NCBI GenBank assembly: GCA_015345905.1
Contig: JADDTR010000023.1
Location: forward strand, 248,001 to 312,000
Length of the DNA stretch: 64,000 nucleotides
DNA from: Aotearoamyces nothofagi
Taxonomy: Eukaryota; Ascomycota; Leotiomycetes; Leotiales; Tympanidaceae
Reading direction: 5' to 3'
Shown here: piece by piece, positions 9,768 through 20,718 of the stretch
How positions within the stretch are numbered: position 1 is the first letter of the stretch
How the letters are laid out: each line of letters starts with the position of its first letter
Notes under the pieces: model-generated
What the model saw: the letters and a program-made list of their open reading frames with translations, nothing else
Databases searched by the model: none
Told to the model about the DNA's origin: nothing
Translations under genes and position numbers: made by a program

Positions 9768-11528
9768 ATGAAGGACCTCACGACCATGAGATATATTCCA
9801 ACCAAGACCCAACTTCGCGAGAGGTTGACGACTGCCAAAGCATGGCAATTGCCGAAGCAGGACTCTGCTCTGGCACCGCCCAATGTCTGGACGAACGCAG
9901 ATATGGACCCAGTCAAGCCGGAGAACCAGACTTGGTCAATGTGGACGTGGATGGCTTATTGGGCAACAGATACCATCAATTTGGGTACATGGGAGACGGC
10001 TTCTAGCATCATTGCTGTCGGTCTTACCTGGCGCGACGCAATTCCTATCATCGTTGTTGGAACGTCCTGTGTCGCCGTTGCTATGGTCCTGAACGGTGCC
10101 ATTGGAGCCAAATTCCATATCCCATTCTCTGTCATCATTCGCTCTAGCTTTGGATATTATCTTGCCTACTTCTGCATTTGCTCTCGAGCCATCCTCGCCA
10201 TGTTCTGGCTAGGTATTCAAGGTGCAAACGGTGCGCTCGCCATTACCGTCATGCTCAGTGCGTGGGCTCCCTCGTATATGAACATACCGAATTCACTTCC
10301 TGCTAATGCTGGAATTACCACCATGGGAATGACAAGCTACTTCCTCTTCTGGATCATCCAACTTCCACTTCTCTTGATTCCTCCAACCCGCCTCCGCTAT
10401 CTGTTCATCGTCAAGCTGATTGCAGCTCCAATTGCTGCTATTGGCCTCATGGGCTGGTGTGTCCACAAAGCCGGCACCGCTGGCGCGATCTTCAGTCTTC
10501 ATGCCGAAGTTTCAGGCTCAACCAGAGCGTGGCTGTGGCTCTCTTGCATGTCATCCGTCACTGGGTCCTGGGCGACATTAGCTTGCAACATTCCCGATTT
10601 TTCCCGTTACGCCAGATCGTCCAATGGCCAGTTCATCCAGCTTCCATTCTTGCCTATCATATTCACCATTTGTGGTGTTCTCGGTATAATCACCACCTCT
10701 GCAGCAAAGGTCATATATCCCGATGAAGACTACCTTTGGAATCCCCTGGACATCACCATGAAATGGCTTGATTACGGTCCTGGTGGTCGTGCTGCCGCTT
10801 TCTTCTCAGCTCTTGCTTGGTATATCGCTCAAGTGGGCACCAATATCACTGCCAACTCCATATCTGCGGCCAATGATCTGACCGTTCTCTTCCCCAGATA
10901 TATCAACATCGAACGCGGCTGTATCATCGCCGCAATCATAGGTGGCTGGGTCATTGTCCCTTGGAAGATCCTGTCTTCCGCTGCCACCTTCCTCAGCTTC
11001 ATGGGTGGGTATGCCGTCTTCCTCGGACCTATCGCCGGTATCATGGCCGCTGATTTCTGGCTCGTCAAGAGCCAAAAATTCGACATCCCCTCGCTATACA
11101 ACCCCCATGGCCGCTATAGGTACTGGCAAGGCATCAACTGGCGCGCAGCTGTCGCGTTCCTTGTACCAGTCGGCCCACTGATTCCCGGTCTGGCATACAG
11201 CATCTCCCCTGCTAGCACACACATCAGCCAGGGTACTAAGAACTTGTATACCTTCGACTGGCTCTTCGGCTTCGTTACATCGATCATTCTATATACTGTA
11301 CTCTCAAAAGTATTCCCCAACGCTGACGCCCTCGGCGAAACCATCTATGGCACTGAGTATACTGAGGGTTATGGGAGCGAAAAGCCGTATCCGGAAGGTC
11401 AAGCTAGCGGGAAGGATTTCGGGGAGGGACTTGGGCACACGCCTCAGTATGGCCGAGATCACCACGGCAAAGACTTTGGGAATGTGGATGCCGTTAACAT
11501 CGCGCAGAATGATGACTTGAAGGTCTAG
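9768..11528 (+). CDS. NCS1 permease, Fur type (uracil/allantoin/uridine-like)
   Basis: Single exon, 586 aa. A plasma-membrane nucleobase:cation symporter-1 with about 12 transmembrane helices. Seen: the cytosolic N-terminus with WTNADMDPVKPENQTW, then TM1 with WMAYWATDTINLGTW, matching the Fur branch (allantoin, uracil, uridine permeases such as FurA/FurD, Dal4, Fui1) rather than the Fcy branch. Other Fur features are FHIPFSVIIRSSFG in TM3, NIPDFSRYA in TM6, NISAANDLT in TM8 and a long polar C-tail rich in Gly and acidic residues. The exact substrate cannot be read from sequence. The second in-frame Met (six codons on) is an alternative start. Upstream GATA sites suggest nitrogen control. Confidence 0.9.
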   Translation: MKDLTTMRYIPTKTQLRERLTTAKAWQLPKQDSALAPPNVWTNADMDPVKPENQTWSMWTWMAYWATDTINLGTWETASSIIAVGLTWRDAIPIIVVGTSCVAVAMVLNGAIGAKFHIPFSVIIRSSFGYYLAYFCICSRAILAMFWLGIQGANGALAITVMLSAWAPSYMNIPNSLPANAGITTMGMTSYFLFWIIQLPLLLIPPTRLRYLFIVKLIAAPIAAIGLMGWCVHKAGTAGAIFSLHAEVSGSTRAWLWLSCMSSVTGSWATLACNIPDFSRYARSSNGQFIQLPFLPIIFTICGVLGIITTSAAKVIYPDEDYLWNPLDITMKWLDYGPGGRAAAFFSALAWYIAQVGTNITANSISAANDLTVLFPRYINIERGCIIAAIIGGWVIVPWKILSSAATFLSFMGGYAVFLGPIAGIMAADFWLVKSQKFDIPSLYNPHGRYRYWQGINWRAAVAFLVPVGPLIPGLAYSISPASTHISQGTKNLYTFDWLFGFVTSIILYTVLSKVFPNADALGETIYGTEYTEGYGSEKPYPEGQASGKDFGEGLGHTPQYGRDHHGKDFGNVDAVNIAQNDDLKV

Positions 11529-12065
11529 ACGACCCTTCTACTGGCATTCATATGCTGTGGACTGTAGGATTAGAGCCACATTTTTAAAGAGATAGGTTGC
11601 GGTTACGCTAGATTTCTGGGTGGTGTATCTATCTATCTGGATTTCTGTTGAAATGATATTTGCTGTTCCATTTAGCGGCGGTCCAAACTTGAAGAATTGA
11701 TGATACTGGTTCCAGGAATTAGGGCGTCTGTAGTGAACGAATAAACTACTGGTGATAGAGTCAGCGGATACGTTTATGAATGAATTGATATCCTGCTGAT
11801 GAGTATGTGAAGTCTTTGCCGAAGCTGTATTTACGGATTGAATCGATTGATTTTGCATTTTGAGTTCGCCGCATGAGTCACGCCGACAGTTTATATGATG
11901 CGGGGGCGTGAACGGGGTATTTTGAAAACGCAGAGAAGCCAATAGTTGAATGCCACCTGAAGCTTTTTTAACCATCAGAACAAGCCAATTGCCATACATT
12001 GAATGCCAGCCAGTCTGTGTATCTCAGATCTTACAGCAAGTATGTCTACCCATCCACTCGTTCGT
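11529..12065. other. Convergent intergenic region, NCS1 permease / Chk2-like kinase
   Basis: 537 bp between convergent stop codons. Short frames (for example 11538-11999, minus) lack recognisable protein character. No other feature was seen. Confidence 0.5.
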
Positions 12066-14683
12066 TCAAGACTCTCCTGTTCTCAGACACTCATGGGCAA
12101 TTTTCCTATCTACAACCTCGGTAGCCACCTTCCCACTCTGAACACCCCTTGCCCTTTCCAAATTATCCCGCTCCTTCCGTATTGCATCTAAATATTGCTT
12201 CGCTGACTGTGGGACAATAAAAGTAAGTGAGACTTTCTCATAGAGAGCAAGTTCGTCGGGGGTGGGACTGGCGTAGCGGAACCGAGCGTGATTGGGAGTG
12301 CGGCCAGCGGTGGAATCCTTGGATATAGATTTAGTAACAGATCGGTAATGACGCATCGGTACCGGTGGCTTTGAAACGAAGCGGCCCATGCTGCTTGAGC
12401 CAGACGCAGACTCTTGACGTTGGCTATATTGCCTCATGCTTACTTCTAAGTGGGAGGCCTGGGAATTGTCGATTTCGATTCTGGTAGACAAAGATTCTAT
12501 AGGAATTTCTCCGTTAATATTGTCCTTGTCTTTATGCGAGGTTATGACTGGACTCATCGCATCGTTGCCTGCTTCTGCCTCCTGGGCAGCGGTGGTCTCG
12601 AACGGTGTCTCGAGAAACATATCATTTGTATCTACATTTCTGACAAAAACTGCATTGTTGCGTTCTCCTTCGTGGACATCACGTAGTAAGGTATCTTTGA
12701 CGAACTGAGATCCCGATGCATCTAGATCGTTGAGGAGGCGCTGCCGTTTGGAAGTTAAAGTAGATTTCGAGATTGACTGGCCTTGAAGATGACGGTCGAG
12801 ACCAAAGTACGGCGAGGTTGAGTCTGGGACCTTCTTGCGCTTGGATGATTGATGAGAAGTCTTTTTGAGCTTCCTTGGTTTAGGGAGCCTGTATTCTGCC
12901 ACGTCGGGAAGTGATTCGATTATATCTATTGAAGTCCGACGAGGACTCCAGTGAGCGTTGGCCCGTTTGTACAACATGTCAAGTTCCTCTGCATCGCGCA
13001 CTGGCCTCGTGAACCAGTGATGTTCTACTGCTTGAGCGGCAGTCATTCGTTGCGTAGCATCTACCACGAGAAGCTTCTTGACGAAACTAAGGGCTCGGTA
13101 GTCAGTGTTTCTCTCAGCTAGATGTTGACACGCTATGCTGACTCGATCAGACAATTCACTTTGATTGAGAGATCCTAATTCTGCGAATTCAACGAGCACG
13201 TCGCCAGTCAATGTACTAAGACTGACTATGCCGAGAGACCACATGTCAACAGCTTTCGTGTAATCTCGTCCCGGAATGGCTTTAGTGCCATGAACTTCTC
13301 TAAAGGACGATTAATAACGATCAAGGAATATGCACAGCCGACGTACGGTGCAATGTAGTCATACGTTCCAACAATTGATGTCATTCTCTTCCGAGGGTGT
13401 TCCATATAAGTTGCACAACCAAAGTCGGTGAGAACAACTCTATGTCCAATACCTGCACGCATGACGAGAATATTCTCAGGTTTCAGATCACGATGGGCTA
13501 CGCCTTTGGAATGAATGAAATCCACGGCGATGGTAACTTGCCGTATAATAACACGCGCATGACAGTCTGTCAGGCGACCGCCATTCGCGGCGACAAAGGA
13601 CATCAGATCACCACCTACCGCAAGATCGAGGAAAATGTATCTAAATAGCTTTCAGTATGATTGTTAAGGAATAATGACCGTACTCACAATGAATGAGCCG
13701 AACGGAAAGCCTTCCTCAGGGTGACGATATTTGGCTACGAAATAGAGGATTAGTATATTTTCATTAGCAATTGACAGTATAACTTACATGATCAAGCTTG
13801 CTTAGGATGTCGATCTCGCGTTGAAGCTTTTTGCGCTCCTTAAGAGTGACGGATCTTTCGCCGTAGCTCCGGATCATGACTTGACTGGGAGTTTGGGAAG
13901 TCTGATCCTCATTCTGAGAAACATCTTGTTTAGTAGTCCTTGGACGGCCCCGAAGGTCTACTATTTTGCATGCAAGCTGTTGCTTCGTGGCGACATCATT
14001 GGCTAGGTATACAGTACCGTAGATACCACTTCCAAGAACACGATCGGAGATGATATATTGTTTATGAAAGAGCTATCATATTATTGTTAAACCCGGGGAT
14101 GTAATAATGTGAATAGTTGGACAAACCTGGATTTCAAGGCGCTGGACTCTATCTATGTTCTTGCAGGGCAGCTCTATTTCCTGATGGAACTGAAAGGTCC
14201 AATGTGGATGGATTGAGATAATATCACCATCACAAAGAAGATAACCACCTCTTGGTTGCTGAAGTTGACCGATTAGAGTATTGTTGACATAGGTGCCATT
14301 GCTTGACTCCAGATCCTCACAGTAGATGAGAGGTGGGCATTCCCAAGGATCTACCTCGTCATATATGACGGCATATATCCGGAAATGCTGCTTGGAAATG
14401 ATACGATTGTTGATGACTAGAGAACTAAAAGACATGAACTACAAAACAGGGTATAGCGGGCAACTATGCATACCACTGGCTGGCATCTCGTCCGATCCTG
14501 AGATCTTGTCCAGGGAAAATGTCTACCTGTGCTGCAGAATAATTAGAGCAGCTTCTGCTGAATGGCAGAGTGCTCACCATCGAGGACACTATCGGCCACG
14601 CTTACTCCTTGAACTTTAAGATACCCAATGCGCGGGACACTCTCATCTACGTCGGCATCTATATTTGGTAAAGCAGTAGCCAT
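12066..14683 (-). CDS. FHA-domain checkpoint kinase, Chk2/Cds1/Rad53 type
   Basis: Seven exons: 14683-14578, 14531-14474, 14424-14127, 14072-13788, 13734-13688, 13640-13347 and 13299-12066, joining in frame to 773 aa. A nuclear Ser/Thr kinase of the DNA-damage and replication-stress checkpoint. Seen: an FHA domain (about 20-150) with LRIGRDAS, the phosphothreonine-binding ISKQHF and SSNGTYVNN. The kinase domain follows from about 160: Gly-loop VLGSGIYGTVY, HRDLKPEN (His314-Arg-Asp), DFG at 337-339, APE near 362-364. The C-terminal 320 residues are basic and Ser-rich with several SQ/TQ-like sites. FHA before kinase and the single FHA fit Cds1/Chk2; Dun1 or Mek1-type kinases share this layout and are not excluded. 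Confidence 0.87.
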
Positions 14684-15168
14684 GTTAGTGGTACTATTAT
14701 TAGTGTGGGTATCAAAAATGGTGATATAGTAATTTGAGTGCACGGAGTTTGTAGGAAATTGATGTAGAATGTAGCAGTGAGAACACAGTCCTAAGGTCAT
14801 CAGTAGTCTGGAGTTGGGCCGATATCAGTAACAACCTGTCAATCCAGGCTTTCACTATAAGTGAGATGCTGATGCTTGCCCAGAATGGAATAAATTTCAA
14901 CGAAAGCGTAACTGCAGCACGTGATGTAAAACTTAGGGCTTGCTCGCTTACTAGCTTATTCGCACACATCATGTTCGAAGCTCTCACGGTTTGTGACTTC
15001 TCTCCTGCAACTTCAATTAACTTATCTTAATAACAGTAAGTTTTATCCCAACTTCAGATGATTGCATATGCACTTCAATTGGTGCCTACATGGCTCAGTG
15101 GAATTTAAAAGAGCATTCAAATTCTGAGAAATGATGCTGACATCCCATCTCATAGTCAGTTGTTCAAG
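14684..15168. other. Divergent promoter, Chk2-like kinase / eL41
   Basis: 485 bp between divergent start codons. It should contain both promoters and 5' UTRs. No decisive site was identified. Confidence 0.5.
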
Positions 15169-15395
15169 ATGAGAGCGAAATGTAAGTTCAATTTAACACC
15201 CACCCCTTCCGCAATAGCCATACTCATATATCATAGGGAGGAAGAAGCGGGTTCGCCGCCTCAAACGTAAGCGCCGCAAGACTCGTGCCAGATCGTAAGT
15301 ACCCATTTGCCATTCCTGCATGATATTCGTTCCGCAGTCTCGACAGCTCCTCTCAAGCAACCTGATGTTAACATTCCTTGCCAAACAGTAAGTAA
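15169..15395 (+). CDS. rpl41: 60S ribosomal protein eL41 (25 aa)
   Basis: Three exons: 15169-15181, 15237-15294 and 15389-15395. The splice gives exactly 25 aa, the canonical length of this smallest eukaryotic ribosomal protein, starting MRAKWRKKRVRRLKRKRR and ending ARSK. Intron 1 splits the Trp codon (T|GG); intron 2 splits the last Ser codon (TC|T), so the final exon codes only for the end of Ser, Lys and the stop, seven bases in all. Without intron 2 the message would stop one residue early after Ser. Over 60% of residues are Arg or Lys. eL41 forms a single helix bridging the two ribosomal subunits. Donors GTAAGT and acceptors CATAG and ACAG are standard. Confidence 0.92.
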
Positions 15396-16130
15396 ACACC
15401 TCGCCATCACTCGATCTCGATCTCTCCTTAGTTTTCAACTCGTACGCCATGACGATATATCTTTGAAGTCTACGCCATAACTCGCATCAACGTCTGCACC
15501 TCTTTCAGCGCTCAGCTTTACCTAGTGTCATCTGGATCTACCATGTTGGACTATGACGGCAGGGTGACTTGGGGAGTAGATTATTTTGATGACGCGCAGA
15601 TTCAGCATGTGGTCAAACGACATTGAAGGAAAGCAGAATCGGTCAAATAATCATCGAGTCGTTCATTGAGGTTTTTATGAACAAGGGAGCGCTGGATTGA
15701 AAGCTGCCATCAGATGCTAGACACCACCGACTTCAATTGCTGAAGAATTAAAAAAGAAGTTCTGCTTCCACTATAGATCCTCTTGCTGTGACATGTACAT
15801 TGTATTCGTGATATCGGGGGTCATTGTATGGCTAAGCCTCCAGACTAAACTTAATCATCGTTAAATATTGAGTGAAAACCCTTTCCAGTCGTTTTTGCTG
15901 CGTCTGCTTGGAGCAAAATTCTTTCAATACTTGTAGTCTACTTGAAGCTCTTTCTGGACCCCTGCAAATATTTCTTCCCCGCTGTTCAGGTTTTGGTGCG
16001 GTTGTCGTTCGTTCGCCTTAAAGCTCACCGGAGTCGGCAGAAAAAAAGTTGAGAGCCGCATAGGAACCCCAAAAAGTTCAATTTCGCAATTTTCAACAAA
16101 AAATACCAGACTTCCTCACTTGTATTCAAA
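15396..16130. other. Intergenic region eL41 to Rpa49
   Basis: 735 bp holding the eL41 3' UTR and the Rpa49 promoter, both on the plus strand. No gene, repeat or named site was seen. Confidence 0.5.
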
Positions 16131-17647
16131 ATGGTGGACCCTGGTAAGAAGCGTAAGAGACATACGGATGGATCTGCAAAACCTAGCAAAAAAGTTGCTG
16201 TCGAAGCACCTTTGCCTATAGCAAACGTCACCGTATCCATGGTCCCAGATACAGATAACTGGGCACCAATCGTAGGTATGCATACACCCTAACATTCTAG
16301 AGACTCGTGCATATATATTTGCGCTTTCATATCCCTTTAGCCCTATTTTCAATTCGATAGCTAATCCTTCGGCGACAGCTTCAACTCCAGGGCTTGCCAT
16401 TCCAGACTCGATCCATCTCCAACCATACTCGAAACGCCGCAAGAATGCTCCTCAAAGGGCCGGACATAGTGGTATCATCGCAACGGATGAATTCCTGTTA
16501 CAGTCTTCTGCACATCATAGCATTGATTACGTAGGCCGAGAGGAAGAGGCTGGTGGTACGGATAACATGTTGAAGCACTATGTTGGAGTCTATGATCCAG
16601 CGACTCGCAAGCTACAGGTCATTGAGGCAAGGAAAATGACCGTCAGAGGCATAGTCCGGTCTCAGGAAGCTGCGCCCGAGGCTTTGGCAGAGAGAGGAGA
16701 CTATACTGTAAGCTGGCTCTTCATCTTTTCAAGACTCCGTCAACTAACACAGATTGCAGAACATGCGGGAACTTCGAAATGATCTTGGCCAGACCTTTGG
16801 TACCAAGAAGGCCCGAAAAGCAATTACCTCCATCACTGAAAATGCTATCTCGGGCCCCCGTCAAATATCTCCAAGTGGCTCTCAGAAACCTAGAAAACTC
16901 GACTCTGTGGACATAATAACGCTCGAGACAATGGCTGAAGCGACAAAGAGTATGGCTACTCGAGCTGAGCTTCAAGCTGCTGTCGATGAAAACATGGCTC
17001 GTCCAAAGGCCAGTCCAAATCCTAAGAATCCCGCGGACGTCTACACAGCCGATAGCTTGATTGGTTCCGAGGTCATGAAGTTGATCCCTGTGAAGGACTG
17101 GCAAGACTCTGTGAAAGCCAAGAGAGAGGTGATTACCAAGTCAAAGTTTGTTGCGCACAGATTAGTTGGGGTGTCTGGAGATATACAGAAGCTAAAAGTG
17201 CTTCGTTACCTACTCTGGATGCTCGAATTTTTCGTCTCCGCAAAGGCCAACGACAGAGGCCTACGTCAATTACCTAAGAGAGAAGACCTTTCAGCCGCAA
17301 TATCAGGTGCACCCACTGAAATTGTCGAGAACATCAAAAGAAAATTCTCCAGCAATGGTCAAATATCAAAAGTCGAGACAGATTTACTGATCACCCACGC
17401 CTGTGCGCTGGCTCTGATTGTGGACAATTACAATGTAGACATGTACGATCTACGGGAAGATTTACAGCTTGAGGTAAAGAAAATGAGCACATATTTCCAT
17501 GAGATTGGATCCCACATTTCACCACCGACTGAAGTTGAACGGAAGAAGCTCGGTTTGGATAAGGCTGCTGCTGCGCAATATAAGTTTGCGAGATTAAGAT
17601 TGCCATTGACCTTCCCCAAAGTCAAATATGCAAGATCAAAGAAGTGA
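16131..17647 (+). CDS. rpa49: DNA-directed RNA polymerase I subunit A49
   Basis: Three exons, 16131-16275, 16379-16707 and 16760-17647, give 453 aa in frame. With A34.5 this subunit forms the TFIIF/TFIIE-like heterodimer of RNA polymerase I and supports initiation and processivity on rDNA in the nucleolus. Seen: a basic N-terminus (GKKRKRHTDGSAKPSKK), the dimerisation domain with HYVGVYDP and the Leu/Val-rich strands after it, then the A49 signature LGQTFGTKKARKAI, and the tandem winged-helix region in the C-terminal half with DLREDLQLEVKKM. Length is close to yeast A49 (415 aa). The exon 2 to 3 junction is fixed by frame: the CACAG acceptor six bases upstream would shift it. Confidence 0.9.
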
Positions 17648-18620
17648 TAGAAGAAGATATGAAGATGACTGAGGCGCAAGGTGCAACTGTTTGCCATATT
17701 TTAATCTATGGATAGGACTATTATATACACATTCTTCAATCTTATTAGTCTTGCGTGTGATGATGCTAGTTGTGTTTGCGCAGCTACTCCTGACCTTTAT
17801 GTCTTTGGACTCAAAGGACTCTACCTTATTACTTAGTAGATATAATCTTCATGAGCTCCTCAATCAGCCCACAACTAAATGGCATTCTCCTGCACTATCA
17901 TGCGTTGGAAAGATCATCGTTCCAGATATGCACACAGATGTAGTGAAATATGCCTTCCATAGAAACTTCTTCTAGTTGAGATGGGATAGAGGAGAAGAAG
18001 CGCCTCTTGCTCGAGAAAATTGAGGATCTAGAATCAAATGCAAGAACTTATGCAAAAATGCACCAATCATCCATCAAACCCTCATTACCTTCTGCCCGTC
18101 GGTCCAGTACCCTTTATAACAATCAATTTACATCATTGCAGGGGAATTGACAGAAGTTTGGGTTTGGTCAAGGATGAACAGCCACTCCTTTATTGGAAGA
18201 GCAGCCTATTAGTAGACCAGAGTATTTCGTAAAACTACTTGTAACAGAGTTCGGTTTGGAGCTGGCATGACTTGGAAAGTGCCTGTTCATTGTACAGGTT
18301 AGTCTATCAATCAATCCTAAAGCATAAGAGCTGGGATGATATAAGAGAGTACTTCCTTAGATAGCATCATTAATCGTGAAATACGACCTGTGTGTAAATG
18401 GCACAAAGGTATATACACTTACTTGGATAGGTAGATACCCATGGTGCCCTAATGCACATAGATATATATCTGAGCATCTCGGCTAGACTGTTTAACCGAG
18501 CAAGAGAGAGTGAGGATGAGATATATACACACATATATATATAACCAAAGACTTCCAAAGTCCAAACCAAGAAAAAAAAAGAAAAAGGCAAAGGGAAAAG
18601 GAAAACACCAAAAGATTAAA
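17648..18620. other. Intergenic region downstream of Rpa49
   Basis: 973 bp with scattered short frames (for example 17691-17975 and 18038-18232, plus strand) without recognisable content. An A-rich stretch with AAAAAAAAAG and AAAGG runs lies at about 18569-18612, just beyond the 3' end of the tRNA-like gene. On the minus strand it reads as T runs and could serve as its Pol III terminator. Confidence 0.5.
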
Positions 18621-18764
18621 TGCTCCAGTTGGGAGTCGAACCCAAGTCACCACCGTTCTACAAGAGACATGCTGCTAACCAAAATTGGACCCCCGTGGGA
18701 AGCCACCAATACAGCATGTCCCAAGCTTAGAAGAGCGACGTTCTGACCGCTGAACTACTGGACC
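18621..18764 (-). tRNA. tRNA-Arg(UCU)-like gene with long intron
   Basis: Read on the minus strand: 5' acceptor arm GGTCCAG, T8-A9, D-stem GTTC pairing with GAAC, a loop C-T-[TCT]-A-A giving anticodon UCU, then about 72 extra bases, then a T-arm TTGGG-TTCGACT-CCCAA and 3' acceptor CTGGAGC plus A73. The insertion lies just after the anticodon, the normal place for a nuclear tRNA intron, and folds on itself (GACATGCTG against CAGCATGTC). Against full function: a G2-G71 mismatch in the acceptor stem, and an anticodon stem that closes only with several G-U pairs. It may be a divergent but working tRNA or a decaying copy. Confidence 0.5.
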
Positions 18765-19322
18765 TGTTGTTTTGATGGACAGTAGCTTATTGTTCACCAT
18801 AACGTTTGGACGAGAAATTTTGACGCTGAGAATGTCTAGAAGTAGTAAGCGGTGACAGCTAGTCGTTGTAGGTATACGCTGATGATTCACTCCACTGCTT
18901 AATACCCTACATAGAAGTAGTAGACGGTAGCAGCTAATCGTCGTTGGTACATATAAATGATTCACTCGACAGCCTAGTACAATTGTTCAAGTAGTTGTAG
19001 AGTATAAGTATATTAAACTGCCCTGAAGGAAAATTGCAGTCGACTGGGGTTATAGAAACATGTCTTAAAGACATTGGGTTTGCACATCATTCATTCCATT
19101 GGGCTACCAATTGGCAAAAAGAACACCGCCATCACCTGCAAAGACATCACGAAAGGGTATACAGTATAGACATTTATTGCTATCGTAAAATATGGTATCA
19201 TCGCTCCATCCATCCTTCATTCTTAAACACAATGACATCAGAACACCCCTTGCCATATTCCTCATCCAATAGCTTGAAAAGTCTGCAGACGTAGGGAAGG
19301 GTATCAATGGCATTGGATCTGC
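18765..19322. other. Intergenic region with diverged tandem repeat
   Basis: 558 bp between the tRNA-like gene and the CYSTM-like gene. It contains the repeat pair at 18837-18967, listed separately. Nothing else was recognised. Confidence 0.5.
18837..18967. repeat. Two diverged 56-bp direct repeats
   Basis: Copy 1 at 18837-18892 and copy 2 at 18912-18967 both run from TAGAAGTAGTA to ATGATTCACTC, with a 75-bp period. By eye they agree at about three quarters of positions, and many of the differences are transitions. Confidence 0.75.
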
Positions 19323-19680
19323 TTAACAGCAGCATTCAAAGCACTCAAAGCAGGCCAAGCCAGCACAGCTGTTACGGTTCGATTAGCTTGCTGTTTCTTA
19401 GAGTGGCTAGAAGGAAATGGAAAGATAGATATGGGCGCTATTTTCAGGGAAGCTTACAGGCCACAGCAGATTTCACCTTCGCCACCACCACGCATTGACA
19501 CTGGCTCGGCGGCCATAGGCTCGACAGGTGCCTGTGAACGTGTAAGCTTATTGACTTTTAATTGAGTAATCGGCAGAAGGATTGGACACGTACTGGCTGC
19601 TCAGTGTTGACATTTTGCGCCGGGACAGCCATCTGCTGCTGGGTCTGGGGTTGAGGTTGAGCGGTTTCTGGAGCGGGCAT
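19323..19680 (-). CDS. Small Cys-rich CYSTM-like protein
   Basis: Three exons, 19680-19594, 19531-19458 and 19368-19323, give 68 aa in frame. The protein has a Pro/Gln-rich N-terminus (MPAPETAQPQPQTQQQ), a Gly turn (MRGGGEGE) and a compact C-terminus ICCGLCAGLACFECFECCC. Clustered Cys with a short hydrophobic stretch at the very C-terminus is the pattern of CYSTM proteins, tail-anchored, often palmitoylated stress proteins found across eukaryotes. The last exon carries only 15 residues, eight of which could not be seen without splicing, so simple ORF calling would miss the gene. Two CCCCT elements lie about 250-265 bp upstream. Subcellular site and function are inferred from the family. Confidence 0.82.
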
Positions 19681-20718
19681 GGCGAAGTTTGTTTGCTGTT
19701 TGGTGAAGTGTAGATGAATTGAAGATGGTTAATGCAGTCACTGCGATAAATAGTTTATGGGAGGGAGGAAAGAGAAGGGAGAAGAGGCAAAAGAAGAAGG
19801 AGACGCTGACGAGGCCACGTAAACAGGGAAAGATGTCGCTCGGCCCGGAAGGGCGCCGTGGACATTTTAGGACTTAGCACTTGCTACTTACCACACCGCT
19901 CCCTTTTAGGCCCTGCGGGGGAGTTGCCCCTTCGTGTTGCACCCCTCGTAATTACAGTACCTCCTGCCGATAAGGCATGCAACGCAACCTTGTAGCCCTG
20001 CGCCCACTTCTAACATCAGCCGTCATAGCCAGCTTCTCGCATTCTTATTCCAGTGCTGCTGAGATACTGACCGAGTCTTCTCATGTGGGAGGGATGAGCA
20101 CCAACTGGCTCATATTGATCCCCAGTTCCAGTACTGTAGATACAAGAAATACACCAGTGCATACGGGGTTCGTCGTTCGGCTTCCGGCACTAACTGGCGC
20201 TGAAAAGCTTAGCATACGATATATCGCATATCCAAGCTTTACAATCGTTCCTTGGCAATCTAATCTATTCTTATCCTTCAGCCCTGAATCTACCGTGAGG
20301 AGGAAAATGCCTGAAACGTGTGGATCTTGCCATTTCGTTTAGACTGTTTCTGGTTCCATACGAGCGCATTATAAGCATACAGTAAGTGCGCAGGCCTGGC
20401 AATGAAGCTTTTGGTAGTGTGGGTAAACGATTCTGTGTGCAACCATACTTGCGGCGAAGCTCACAGACCTAAGTATAATGCCCATTTTCATGGTGCAATT
20501 ACTAGTAGTGGATTGGGCCTACAGACAAACTATGCCAATGACGAGCCCATTTATCTAAACCCGATGACAAGTAAAACGATACTATAATATGGTCTGTCTA
20601 GACAGTATTTTAAGTATCCATGATACCTCGCTCAGTCGCAACCCGGCTGACAGTTCAATCGCTCCCCTCTTCCCCGCAGCGCTACTTTTAAACAAAATAT
20701 CTGCCGCGTAATAATCAC
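19681..20718. other. Intergenic region CYSTM-like gene / Arg7
   Basis: 1,038 bp. It is the promoter side of the CYSTM-like gene and the 3' side of Arg7. It contains the CCCCT pair at 19927-19946. A 121-codon open frame at 19977-20342 (+) has no recognisable family and no splice-supported extension, so it is not called. Confidence 0.5.
19927..19946. promoter_or_regulatory. Paired STRE-like CCCCT elements
   Basis: CCCCT at 19927-19931 and 19942-19946, 247-266 bp upstream of the CYSTM-like start. Msn2/4-type and SebA-like zinc-finger factors bind CCCCT/AGGGG stress elements. Pentamers occur by chance, so the support is the close pair plus the stress-type gene. Confidence 0.35.

Noticed and set aside
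15040-15140. C/D-box snoRNA lookalike before eL41 (ATGAT and CTGA words)
   Set aside because: The C box does not match RUGAUGA and no terminal stem closes the element.
19977-20342. 121-codon open frame (+) in the CYSTM/Arg7 gap
   Set aside because: No recognisable motif, no splice-linked exons and ordinary composition. It lies in a region that should be promoter and 3' flank.
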